Source: Desmodus rotundus (lineage: Eukaryota > Chordata > Mammalia > Chiroptera > Phyllostomidae). Taken from it: a DNA stretch of 64,000 nt. The position numbers and the translations under genes are program-made. Below are positions 24,180 through 34,625 of the stretch, in pieces; position 1 is the stretch's first letter, and each line of letters begins with the position of its first letter. The notes under the pieces were generated by a model that was given only the letters and a program-made list of their open reading frames with translations, did no database searches and was not told the origin of the DNA. Where the stretch lies: the NCBI RefSeq assembly GCF_022682495.2, contig NC_071391.1, positions 127,143,896 to 127,207,895 of the forward strand, given 5' to 3'.

Positions 24180-25215
24180 TACTTGTAGTTTTGTCCATTA
24201 CGCAGTTAAGTTGTATCAGTTTTTGCTTCATGTATTTTGAAGCAATATTGGATTATTTTCAAATGCTTTTGTCAAGTGCATCCACATTTAAAATTATTGT
24301 CTTTTTGACCCTTTCTATTTTTATAATGTAATATCTCTTTTTATTCCTGGTAGTCTACTATTTCTTTTTTTTCCCTCTGAAGTCTAATATTAATGTAGCT
24401 ACTCCAACTTTCTTTTGATTAGTGTTTGCATAGTATATCTTTTTTCATCCTTTCACTTTTCATCCTTCCTGAAATATTAAAGTATATTTCTTTTAGCATA
24501 TAGTCGAATGCCTTTATTTTAATTGGTGTGTTTAAATCATTTCCACATTAGTTATTAATATGTTTATATTAATATGCTTAGATTTAGTTCTACCAGTTTC
24601 TAATTTGTTTTCTGTTTATTACCTCTATTTTCTATAACTCTGTTCCTCCTTCCCTCCTTCTTTAGGATTATTTGAATTTTTTCAAATTATATTTGACCAT
24701 GTCTCTTTGTATAAATTATGAAGTGGCTGCTCTAGGGATTAAAATATACACACTTAAAATTTCAGACTCTACTTAAAATTAATATTTTATGATTTCAAGA
24801 GCAATGTAAATACCTTACCAGCACATAGTCCTTTTAATGTTCTTCCTTCACGTTGTAGTCATCATGTGCATTTCATTTCCATCCATTGAAAAATCTCTTT
24901 AGATAAAATCATAATTTTTGCTTTCAATTGCCAATGTATTTAAAGAAATTAAGAGGGGGATAGGTTATTATATTTGTCTAGATATTGTAGATATTATCAT
25001 TTTTGTTGCTCTTCCTTTGTTATTAATGTTCTAAATTTCTTTTTGGTATCATTTTCCTTCAGAGTGAAGAACTTGAAGATTTCTTTTAGTGCAGTTTTGA
25101 TAGCAACAAATATTCTCAGTTTTCCTTCTTTTGAGAAAATCTTATGTTATCTCTATTCTTTAAGGCTATTCTCACAGGACATAGAACTCTGGATTGAAAA
25201 TTATTTTAGAACCTT

Positions 25216-25810
25216 AAAATGTAGTCCCATGAATGAAAACAAAACATACTAAACCTTGTGGAAGGCAGTAGAATCTGTGATTAGAGTAAATTTATAGCTA
25301 AAAATGTCTATATTAAAAAATAAAAAAGATACCCTAAACTGTCACCTCCAGAAATTAGAGCAGGAGGAGCCAACTAGACCAAAAACAAGCAGACTGAGCG
25401 GACTGAAGGACGTTAGTGTTGGAGTCAAAAAGTGACAGAAAAAGAAATCACAAAGAGGGTCTTGGAAAAGTTAATAACATTGACAAGACTTTAGGATGAC
25501 TAAGGAAAAAGAGAGAAGACTCAAATTGCTAAAATTAGGAATAAAAGATAGGAATTTATTACTTAATTTACAGAATAAAAGGGATTATAAATAAATACTA
25601 TAAACTATTGTATGTCAGCAAATTAGATAACCTGGGTGAAATAGCCCAATTCCTAGGAAGACACAAACTACTAAAATTAAATAAGAATAAATAGAAAATC
25701 TGCATACACACAGTAAATAAAGATACTGGATTAGTAATCAAAACATTTCTCCCGAAGAAAAGCCCAGGAGTGAATAGCTTCACTGGAGAATTTTACCAAC
25801 TGGATTTTTG
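25216..25810 (+). mobile_element. L1 ORF2 linker/early RT segment, plus strand
   Basis: 'aatgaaaacaaaacatacta', 'agagtaaatttatagctaaa', 'ttaataacattgacaagact', 'agcaaattagataacctggg' and 'agaaaagcccaggagtgaat' are collinear with L1 ORF2 from the endonuclease end into the start of RT. The orientation is opposite to the adjacent L1. Frameshifts and stops are frequent. Confidence 0.8.
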
Positions 25811-26169
25811 TGGAAATATTTATATGTTGGAATTAAGTAACAAATCCATAATATTCTGTTACATCCAATACAACTTGACAATAAGAATATGAGCTACACT
25901 ATTTCATCCATCATCTTAGATTTCAATGTCTAGGCAGCTGACTTACTCAACAACTGACCTGTTTGCTGGATAACTCTCAAAATTTTCACCTTACTGACTT
26001 TCAGCAGCCGTTTTCAGAGCACATCCTCTTTCTGTTTATCACCCAGAACTGGCCCGCAGCTTCCTGTCCTACCTGCTCTCACCGCACTTCTTAATTTTGA
26101 CCTCCTGACCACACTCCCATTACATGGTCCTCTTGTTCGTCCAGGCTGTCACCTGCCTTGTAGCAGTCA
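25811..26169. other. short low-copy interval between L1 copies
   Basis: No gene seen. It is unlike the flanking L1 sequence, with a C-rich patch near 26040-26170 that I cannot assign. Confidence 0.5.
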
Positions 26170-27035
26170 CTCCTCATTTCCTTTTCCCTCTGATCCCTGG
26201 AAATATACTTTTTGTACTCTATATATTTACTTACGCTGGGTGTCCTACATAAATATAATCATATAATATGTGGCCTGTTGTGTCTGGCTTTTTCACTTAG
26301 CATAATGTTTTTAAGATGGATCTACGTGGTATCATCTGTCAGTACCTTATTTCTTTTTATTAGCCATGTTGTATTCCATTATGTATCTATTTTGTTTATC
26401 TGTTTTGTATATCCATTCATGAATTGGACATTTGAATTGTCTCCACTTTTGACTATTATGAATAATAATGCTGCTTTGAACATTTATGTACTTAGCAGCA
26501 TTTTTGTGTAGATATAGGCTCTCAGTTCTCTTGGGTATATACATATGAGTAGAGTTGCTGGATTATATAAGAACTCTAACTTTTTGAGGAACTGTCAAAC
26601 TGTTTTCCACAGCAGCTACATTATTTTACATTCCCACCAGCAATGTAAAAACATTCTAATTTCTCCTCATCTTCATCAATACTTGCTGTTGTCTGTCTTT
26701 TTTATAATAGTCATCCTAGCGAGTGCCAAGGGGCATTCCGTTGTGGTTTTGACTTGCAGTTCCCTAATGACTCGTGATGGTAAGCATCCTTTCTTACAAT
26801 TATTGGCCATTCATGTATCTTCACTGAAGAAATGTCTATTAAATTCTTTGCCCATTTTTAAATTGGGTTATTTGTCTTTTTACTGTTGAATTACACATAA
26901 ATACCTTTATCATATATGTGATTTAAAAATATTTCCCCCCATTCTTTGGAATGTCTTTTCACTTTCTGGATTGTGTCCTTTAAAGTACAAACATCTTTAT
27001 TTTTGATGAATTCCAACTTATCTCTGCCACCTAAA
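26170..27035 (-). mobile_element. second old L1, 3' part, minus strand
   Basis: The reversed L1 3' region: 'tttttcacttagcataatg', 'ttgtattccattatgtatc', 'tgggtatatacatatgagt', 'tttccacagcagctacat' and 'tttgacttgcagttcccta'. It covers the same L1 part as 21560-22400, so it is an independent insertion. Confidence 0.85.
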
Positions 27036-28367
27036 CAATTTGCCAGCCTCTGATATAAAACTATAGGAAGAGGAAGGATAGAAAACCATGTTGGGATAGA
27101 CTATAAAAGCTTTCATTCCATGTCAGTATTTTTTGTACTTTTTTTTCATTATTGCTTTTGTACGGAGGCTTTTTGGCAGATATTTTCCCCCTAATTTTCT
27201 ACTCTAGCTATTCTCATGAAAATTTTGTACCATGGATACACCATGCATATATCTGTTTAAATACTGTATGTATATTTGTTCATGAAATATACTAGATTAA
27301 GTTTTACCTGTGTGACTTAACTGGTTTTGTTTGCTCGAGGGATCGTGAAGTCTGGTCTCCATTTTAACACTGTTTTCCTCTCTCTTATACATAAAAGGGG
27401 TAAAAACTACCTTTCATCTCCTTGCCAAGAACCAATTTTGCTTCCTTGGAGGCAATATTGTCCTACTGAGAAGAAATGTCCTAGGGAAATATGTTTGGAC
27501 TTGACTTGGGAAGAAATGGGAACCACTGAGGATTTCTAGGAAAGGACCGACATTGAACCATTGGTGTGGCTCTTCTAATAATTTGTTAGATCCTTTCTTC
27601 TACAAAAATTAAAAGATCATAAATTAACTCAAGCTCACATCAAAAAGTAACATTGGCAAATTTCTCAAAACTTGGTCACAAGACAAGATTTATAAAAAAA
27701 TGTAAGGCCTGCTCCACTTAGGACCATAAGACTTCCTCCTGTCCACCTTTCCAAAGCTGAAAACTTGGAGCCCCTTGTGAATAGAGGTGGACCTCAGAAT
27801 TGCTCTTGGGTAGTACCTAATGTCTCAGTATGAGGTGGTCCCTAACATCTCAGAACCATGGGAACATTCTGGGATGGCATCTCCACAGAACTGTTGGTCT
27901 ACCTCTGAGGGCTGGCTCATCAGCAGAGAGGCCCTCCTCTCCTCTTGTTAAGTGAAGGTGGAAGTGGGGGTGTGGCAGGAGTCTCTAAACCATTGTATCT
28001 GCCTCTGGATCTTAATGAAATAATAATCTACATAAGGGTCTGGGTTTCCTTCTCATGATGTTACAGATGAGACATAAGAAAGCTTACACCACTCTGCCTT
28101 GGATGAAATGTGGAATAAAGACAAATCAACTTATGGCAGAGTGAGCAGAGAACACCAACAGCTTTGTATTTTTTTCTTTTATTGTGATGTGAGTACCTAT
28201 TGGTTTCCCCCATGCCCAAACACTATGGATTATTGTGATTAGGGTGAGCTATGATTTTCTTATCCCCTAAAGAGACATTGAAAGAACTGACCGTTATCAT
28301 TATAATATTAGTTTGTAAAAGTTTGGGGTTCTGACAGTATCAGTGATCATGCCAGAGAGAAGAATAG
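27036..28367. other. low-copy sequence, no gene seen
   Basis: No recognised repeat. The frames (70 codons at 27327-27539) match nothing known. Confidence 0.55.
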
Positions 28368-28786
28368 TGTTAAAATGAAATAAAATAAAATGGAGACCAG
28401 GCTTGATGATCCCTTCAACAAACAAAACCGGTTAAGTCATATAAGTGAAACTTAATCTAGCATATTTCATGAATGTAAAGGAAACTTAGGTTATTTCTTG
28501 TAAGTGCTTTTGATAATCATAAATAAAAGTTAAGTCATCTTCCTAAACTGAAATAAGATAATCACTTTTAACCAGTCCTCTGCTGTCTGGAAACCCTCAT
28601 CGTAATAACCAATCATTGTAAAGGTTAAACAACATCCTCATTTCCACTTTATAAGCCATCCTGTAACATCATCCCTCTGAGAGTCATACCATTCTTAGGC
28701 TTGAATTATCCCTGTACATGAACAGTTTGTTTCTTGCTTAATAAAATATTAATATCAAGTGAAGCGCTCTGAATTTTCTTTTAACA
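28368..28786 (+). mobile_element. solo LTR of an endogenous retrovirus, 419 bp
   Basis: The block begins TGTTAAAA and ends TTTTAACA, a perfect 8-bp terminal inverted repeat of LTR form. Inside, a TATA-like 'tttataa' at 28648-28654 lies about 90 bases before an AATAAA signal at 28740-28745, as in U3-R-U5 organisation. No internal retroviral coding sequence adjoins it. The flanking target duplication is not clean ('atag' versus 'ataa'). The family is unknown to me. Confidence 0.7.
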
Positions 28787-30589
28787 ATAAAAAAGGTCAC
28801 TATGTAGCGAACCCTGACACAGAGGAAGATTAGAGTAGACTTAATCTTTGCAAAATGCTGACCCTGGGCCCAATGACCGCCCCCCCCCCCCCCGCCCCAG
28901 AGAAAGGGGAGGTCCTTGAAGCTGGCAAATTGCTGTTCTCTAGCATCCCAGAAGGCTGATCAGAACAGCTGGCACACCTTAACCTTCTGGTCAGCCATTG
29001 CCATTTCCCTGCGGTACAGACAGTGACTTGCTCTGTATTGAGTAGGAATACGTGGTGCTGTGAAGGAGGGAAAGGGCAGAAACAGGGCGATGCCTTTGTT
29101 TGGTTAGGGTTCAAAACAATTCACCGTGGAAAGTTTCTCTGAGAGCCATTCTGCTTCCGTTTTCTTTCGTATCTGTCAAGGTTTTTCTTTTACATAAGAA
29201 AAGAAAAATTTAAGAAAAAGGAATGTTTCTGTTTAGCCTTCTCTTTGCATTCTAGTCAAGCTGTAATTTTGACAGAGTTGAGTTGATTTGCAAAGTTAAT
29301 AAGGGAAAAACAATTTGCAGAAAGATACACTGTGTTCCCAAGGGCACGTAGAATGGGACGAGAAAGGGACTAGAGGTCGACATGACTGTGAAGTTGCTTC
29401 ATTGGGTCTTTCTTTTTGGAAGGAACAAGGTAGAGCGAGAAGGGTGCAGTCACCCCACCTCACCCAGGCGGTCTAGCTGATCCAGCCCTGCATGTCCCCG
29501 AAATGCTTGAAACTCCACTGCGTAGGCAGCAGGGTGAGGGAGGAAGATGTAGTAGAGAGGAGACCAGCCTTCCAAAACTACGTGGGGCGTCTGGAGGGTG
29601 AGAAGGATCTGGCAGTGGAGACTCCAGAAGTAAAGTTCAATAAATCCAAGTAACAGATAAAATATTTTGTTTTTGGCTAGAAAAACTCATAGATACTAAG
29701 ACTTTGGGGAAAAGGGCTCAAGACATCGATCCTGGCCTTGGGGCCAATCACACTTTATGCTTTTCAAAGAAACATAACACAAAGCATAAAGGTTGAGTGT
29801 ATTTTCACCGAGGTAATTTGGTTTATGTGAATATCAGGAATGGCCTGGAAGAAAAAAAATGTCAGCCTGTATTGAAAGAGCAGGGGTAGTTTCTTTCTCT
29901 TTGCCTTGGTGTGTGGGGCAGGGGTAGGGGGACTGCTGTTGGTACGTATATGCCTCAGTCATGTTGTGTTGGTAACTGTGCTCCTGAGCTTTCCCTACCA
30001 GCTCCTGCCACCCCAGTTACTCCTGAGACTGGATGCCATCTTTCGTAAGTTCAGTGAAAGGGCTATGGTCCCAAGAAAGCTACTTAAGGTCACTACATGC
30101 ATTAGAAGTCCAGACACCTCCCCTTTTGTGCTTAAAAAACAGAAGTTGGCAATTACACTTCAAAAGTCAGGAAGCTGAGAAAAACATATGGGAAAGATTT
30201 AAAAGAGAAAAATAGGTGAGGTTTCTGCTTTCTCAGAAAGATTAGGCTCTGCAAGCTAACTCTACTCAATGTACTTGGTGGTTCTCACTCCCCGAATACC
30301 CCATCTCAATCTCAACACTGATACATTTAGTCCTTCAGGACAAAGCACCTATGTCTTTGTGAGCTGTGCTCCCTGCCATCCAGCTGGGAGCTGTGGGACT
30401 CAAGGCCACTGGGCAGACAAACTGAGCTCTGAAAGGAGATAAGCCTGGATGTACTGACCTTGATTCACTGTGTGGGCCTGGCAGGATCTTCTGAGTGGAA
30501 ATGAGAGTTGAATGCTGATTTGGAAGAGGTTCTCGGCAAGCTGAAGGTACCCCTCCCTCCTGACATTCAGCCAAGCTAGACCTTACACT
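28787..30589. other. low-copy sequence, no gene seen
   Basis: It includes a 14-base C run at 28880-28893. Frames of 90-94 codons (28830-29114 minus, 29906-30178 plus) match nothing known. No repeat family is recognised. Confidence 0.55.
28880..28893. repeat. poly-C run of 14
   Basis: An uninterrupted C run, followed by 'gcccc'. It is prone to slippage and sequencing error. Confidence 0.95.
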
Positions 30590-30700
30590 AAAAGTGAATG
30601 TCAGGACCTTAAACAAATCATGTAATCCCTCCAGACCTCAGTTTTCTTCTCTGCAAAGCAGGCATATGATCACCTGCTCTGCCTCTGACCAACGTATTAG
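30590..30700 (+). mobile_element. MIR fragment, plus strand
   Basis: 'accttaaacaaatcatgtaa', 'ccagacctcagttttcttc' and 'tctgcaaagcaggcatatg' match the central MIR region. Confidence 0.6.
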
Positions 30701-31599
30701 GAAGGGCCAATGAAACAATATTTGATAACTAGTAAATACCATGCAGGCGTTTTTAGAGATTTCAAGAGTATGAAGATAAGGCTCTCTACCCGCCCACCTC
30801 TCTTAATGAGTCCCAAGGCCTGAAATATCTCGAAAGAATCAAGTCTTCGTGTTTAATGATGACCGGGCATCTGAAGAGCATGTGCTCCAGGGAGAAGACG
30901 TGCAACGGCGCATTTACACCTGGGGTCCCTGACGGCATCGGAGATGTCTGGAGAGCCAGGGTTGACAGGGCGAGGGAAAGAGAGAGAGCCCTCCTGCAGG
31001 GAGTTGGCTCCCAGATGGGGATGTGGGTGCTCAGGGGTGAAGATGGAAAAGGACAGGATTCCCAGGATAAACATCACCAATTTTACAATTTGGTGGTGGT
31101 GGTGGTTGATCTTATCATTCGGGGCTTTTCGTAGGAGATAGATTGAAATTATGGAAGAAAAAAAAGACATGTTCTTTAGAAGGTTTTTATTAAACTCTAT
31201 TTAACCCCAGGCCCACTGTCATGGAGCAACATTGTTGACACTAAATCTGTGTCCCTGGCTGTTACCCACATTTTGTTCATTAGGTCTCAACCGGACAAAT
31301 AGCCTCAGTGCAGTTAATTTTCCCAGACACTTCTTGCCATATGATCTTGCCTCTCCCCTAATCCAGATCTTCCTAACCTATGTGTCTCCTCACACAGGTG
31401 AGCTGTGAGGAGGCTCCATATCTGGGCAGCTGTGGGGGGCCTGGGGCAGCCTCTCACCTTAAGCAGTCCCGTCGTGACCACAGCGAGCCATTTCTTTATT
31501 ATCCTGGTTTGCGTGTGCCACGATGTGGAAAAAAGTTGGAAAGCATTGCTCTATTCCCTTTTCTACAATATCTTAAAAAAACAACTTTCTAAATGTAAA
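30701..31599. other. low-copy sequence with a mild CpG cluster
   Basis: At 30840-30980 there are about ten CpG dinucleotides in an otherwise CpG-poor window, and (TGG)5 lies at 31091-31106. The frames of 92-105 codons on both strands overlap one another and match nothing known. Confidence 0.5.
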
Positions 31600-32130
31600 A
31601 ATCACCCTATCATTGCCTTTCAGCAACTCCTCATGGGCCATAGAATGAAGTTCAGATTCCTCGGCATGAGAGTTGTGAACAAGTTCTGTGTGATGGGGTT
31701 CTCACTTCACCATCCAGGTCTGCGTTCTGGACACCACAAGCGGCTGGCTGTTTCCTGAATGCGTCCGGCTGCTCTTAGCTCTGCCTTTTGCACATCCTGT
31801 TCCCTCTGCTGGAAAAGGCTTTTATTCCTAGTTCTCAGGGGCATTTCCTCCCTTTCTTTACAATTTTTCCCCAGTATTACTTCCTCTGGACAGACATCTC
31901 TGCCTCTGACCCTCGTAGGCTCAGCAAAGCCTTCGCTCCTTTGGAGCGCTCGTGTTGCCTTGCACAGATCAGCTTACAGCACTTGTCTTACAGTGTGGTC
32001 ATTTGCTGATCTGGCTGTTTCACTCTATTATAATTAACCCCAGGAGGACAGGCACTGTGTTTTATTCATCTGGTATCTTGAAAACAGTAGCTGTTTAATA
32101 AGTACATATTGACCAATAATTGATCCATCT
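31600..32130 (+). mobile_element. L2 LINE 3' end, plus strand
   Basis: 'ttcagcaactcctcatgggc', 'gccttttgcacatcctgttc', 'cctctgctggaaaaggctt', 'ccaggaggacaggcactgtg' and 'agtagctgtttaataagtac' follow the L2 3' order to its end. Confidence 0.85.
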
Positions 32131-32244
32131 GTGGTGGTACAAGAGAAAGCATTAGGTTTTCAAATGAGATTGATTGACAGTGGTTAATCTCATATTCTTA
32201 ATAATTGCTATCTTTTATTGGGAATGTATATGTGGCAAAAACTA

Positions 32245-32405
32245 TATATGGGGCTTTATGTACCTACTTTGCAGTCTTCTTGATAACCCTACAAAGCAAG
32301 AGCAACTATCCACAATTTTATAGATGAGGAAATTGAAGTCGTGAGAGGCTGGGTGACTTTCCCAAGTTGTATGCAATTATTTAGCAGCAGAGATGGGTTT
32401 CAGGC
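32245..32405 (-). mobile_element. MIR SINE, minus strand
   Basis: 'gataaccctacaaagcaaga', 'ttttatagatgaggaaattg' and 'gcagcagagatgggtttcag' match the reversed MIR core. Confidence 0.75.
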
Positions 32406-32907
32406 ACGGCATTTCTGGCTACAGGGATGGAGCTCTCTCTTTTTTCCTACCATGGCTTTGAAATGCACATTGAGATATATATTGAGTACACATTCCTTGC
32501 CTGGACACGTCATTGCCTATCAATATTTGAGTGTATTTGCCTTCCAACTCTCACATGCCCTTTGTCTCTCTTACCCCTTGCTTTGCTCTATTCTGGTCAA
32601 CTAAACCTAGCTCGGAATGTTGGCAGAGGGCTGCAGAAGCTCATTAAATGTTGACTATATCCCATCTATAATTATATGCCAAGAATCTATCAGGTAAAAG
32701 CTAAATGTGGGGTTTTCAGAAATGAAAGGAAAACAGAGGGAGACATCACTGTAGAGGAAGAGTAAGCAGACCCACACAACTGGGGCTGGGTGTGCTTCTG
32801 AGAACACTGAGACTGGACTGGAGGGAGGGGTAAGCTGTGGTCTCAAGGTGAAGGTAACCATGATAATGAGAATGATGATGAGGGGACATACTCCAGACAC
32901 CGTTAAA
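32406..32907. other. low-copy sequence, no gene seen
   Basis: No gene or recognised repeat. The frames at 32341-32654 overlap and match nothing known. Confidence 0.5.
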
Positions 32908-32921
32908 AGAGTCAAAAGTTT

Positions 32922-33156
32922 GGCTCTGGCCAGTGTGGCTCAGTTCGTTGGAGTGTCTTCCGGAAACTGAAACATTGCGGGTTTGATTCCCAGTTAGAGC
33001 ACATACCTAGGTTGCGTGTTTGATCCCTGATCCAGGCATATATGGGGGGTAACCAATCAATGTTTCTCTCTTGCATTGATATTTTTCTCTCTCTCCCTTC
33101 CTCTCTCTCTAAAGAGCAATGAAAAAATGTCCTTGGATGAGGATAAAAAATGAAAA
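32922..33156 (+). mobile_element. Ves-family SINE, copy 1
   Basis: A tRNA-derived bat SINE: 'ctggccagtgtggctcag' at the 5' end, a B-box-like 'ggtttgattcc' at 32980-32990, 'agagcacatacctaggttg', a CT-rich 3' part and an A-rich tail. It is flanked by perfect 12-bp duplications 'agtcaaaagttt' (32910-32921 and 33157-33168). Confidence 0.9.
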
Positions 33157-33168
33157 AGTCAAAAGTTT

Positions 33169-33400
33169 AGCACAGGCCAGTGTGGCTCTGTTGATCGGAA
33201 CATCGTCTCATAAACCAAAAGTTTGCATGTTCGATTCCCAGTCAGGGCACAGGCCTGGGTTGTGGCTTTGGTCCCTGTTTGGGGTGTGTATGAGAGGTGA
33301 CTGATCAATATTTCCCTTTCACATCGATGTTTCTGTCTCTCTCTCCCTCCCTTTCCCCCTCTCTAAAATCATTACGCATGGTGAGTGAGAATAAAAAAAA
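33169..33400 (+). mobile_element. Ves-family SINE, copy 2
   Basis: 'caggccagtgtggctctgtt', B box 'gttcgattcc' at 33229-33238, 'agtcagggcacaggcctggg', a CT-rich 3' part and an A-rich tail. It is flanked by 'agtcaaaagttt' (33157-33168) and the imperfect 'agtcaaaatctt' (33403-33414). It is clearly diverged from copy 1, so not a tandem duplication of it. Confidence 0.9.
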
Positions 33401-33429
33401 AGAGTCAAAATCTTAGATACCTGACTAGA

Positions 33430-33510
33430 TATGGAACATTGAAGAGTCATTCATTCATTCACTTCATAAATACTTATAACCTAATATGTGCCAGGAGGGG
33501 AACAAAGGGA
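33430..33510 (-). mobile_element. L2 3' end fragment, minus strand
   Basis: 'tcattcattcattcacttca', 'taaatacttataacctaat' and 'atgtgccaggaggggaac' match the reversed L2 terminus. Confidence 0.7.
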
Positions 33511-34119
33511 CAGTTAGGAGAGTTGGGAGAGGGAGGGGATATAGGGCAAATGTAGTTTGGGGTAGGTAGACTAGATACATGAGATATGTGAGAGCTGGTC
33601 AAATAAAGAAAATCACCTGCTCTGGAAAGCTTCCTGCACCTGTCACAGCCCAGTGCAGCTCAAATTCTTTCTCCTAAGAAGTGCCCTGTGACCCCTCAGA
33701 AATTAATTGCTTTCTCCTTTCTACCACCATAATGGGGAATTGGAAAGCAACTCTGCCACAGTAGGAAAATGAAAATAAAATTTCAAATTAGGAAAAGGAT
33801 AACATATCCTTCAGTTTAAAATGATTGAAATTTTTCCACTTCTCCTAGGAAATTAAGACATCTGTTTAGGTGGGGCCAGAGTTAAGGAGTACGGAAAGAA
33901 AGTCTAGGGTGAGAGCGGGGCTCTAGAGGTGCCAATCAGGAGGGAGCACCTGAGAGGCAGATCAGAACAGATACAGGCGGAGGCCAAGAAGAGTGCATTT
34001 GGGAGGGGGATTTGCATGGCAGTGGTTTGCGAACTGATTCATTCAAGAATTTTCACATGTACATGTGGTCTACACCCTTTATATTTAATACGTATTTACC
34101 CAGTAACGACAGCCAGCTG
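33511..34119. other. low-copy sequence, no gene seen
   Basis: Purine-rich, with no gene or recognised repeat. Open frames are at most 63 codons. Confidence 0.55.
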
Positions 34120-34330
34120 AGTGTTTACTCCCTGCCCAGTATGGTTCTATGTGCTTTACCTTTACAACTCATTTGATTCTATCAGTAACCATGATGTAGG
34201 AACAATCTCCATCCTCATTTTATAGGTGAGGAAAACTGAGGCACAGAGCAGATTCAGTTTGTGAAGTGACAGACTCAAGATCTGAACCCAGGCCATCTGT
34301 CCCTAATGCTGATTCATTACCACTTAACAT
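34120..34330 (-). mobile_element. MIR SINE, minus strand
   Basis: 'atgtgctttacctttacaac', 'cctcattttataggtgagg', 'aaactgaggcacagagcag' and 'atctgaacccaggccatct' span nearly the whole element. This is one of the best preserved MIRs here. Confidence 0.9.
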
Positions 34331-34504
34331 ACTACTTCTGCTCATTAAATTCCTCAACAGAACTTTCTGTGAAGAGTACTTGGCTAATAAATAATTTATT
34401 TCTGGGTAGGTGTATGACACTCATTGATATTCTATAATAGTAAATGAGTGACACAATTATGGGAAAAAGGGATGGACAGGTTCAACAGCTCGTTAGTTTT
34501 TAAT

Positions 34505-34625
34505 CAATTGCACGTATGTCACCCTCACTAGGTTTTAAGCCTCTTGAGGATCAAGGGCCCTATTTTCTCTGTCTCTCTTATAACAGGTGTACAGAACTTT
34601 GTACAAAGCAGGCGACTATAAATCG
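34505..34625 (+). mobile_element. L2 3' end, plus strand
   Basis: 'cactaggttttaagcctctt', 'gaggatcaagggccctattt' and 'caaagcaggcgactataaat' match the L2 terminal 110 bases. Confidence 0.75.

Larger units (their letters stand above)
21540..25215 (-). mobile_element. old L1, minus strand, about 3.7 kb
   Basis: Read in reverse this is a near-continuous old L1. The 3' ORF2/UTR region lies at 21560-22200 ('agcagtaattcattgcatag'). ORF2 with RT sequences occupies 22200-24040 ('ttggattaatttttgaataa', 'ttgctagtatgttgttaaag'). Endonuclease-region sequence follows at 24045-24660 ('gattagtgtttgcatagtat'), and more 5' L1 sequence lies at 24950-25200. Stop codons are abundant. The RT-to-endonuclease linker is missing near 24040. 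Three fold-back hairpins lie within it. Confidence 0.8.

Noticed and set aside
21540..25810. twin-primed 5' inversion of one L1
   Set aside because: The inverted piece comes from the middle of ORF2, while the non-inverted piece already extends further 5', so the geometry of twin priming is not met.
28363..28791. target duplication around the 419-bp LTR
   Set aside because: 'atag' and 'ataa' match at only three of four bases, which is not good enough to claim.
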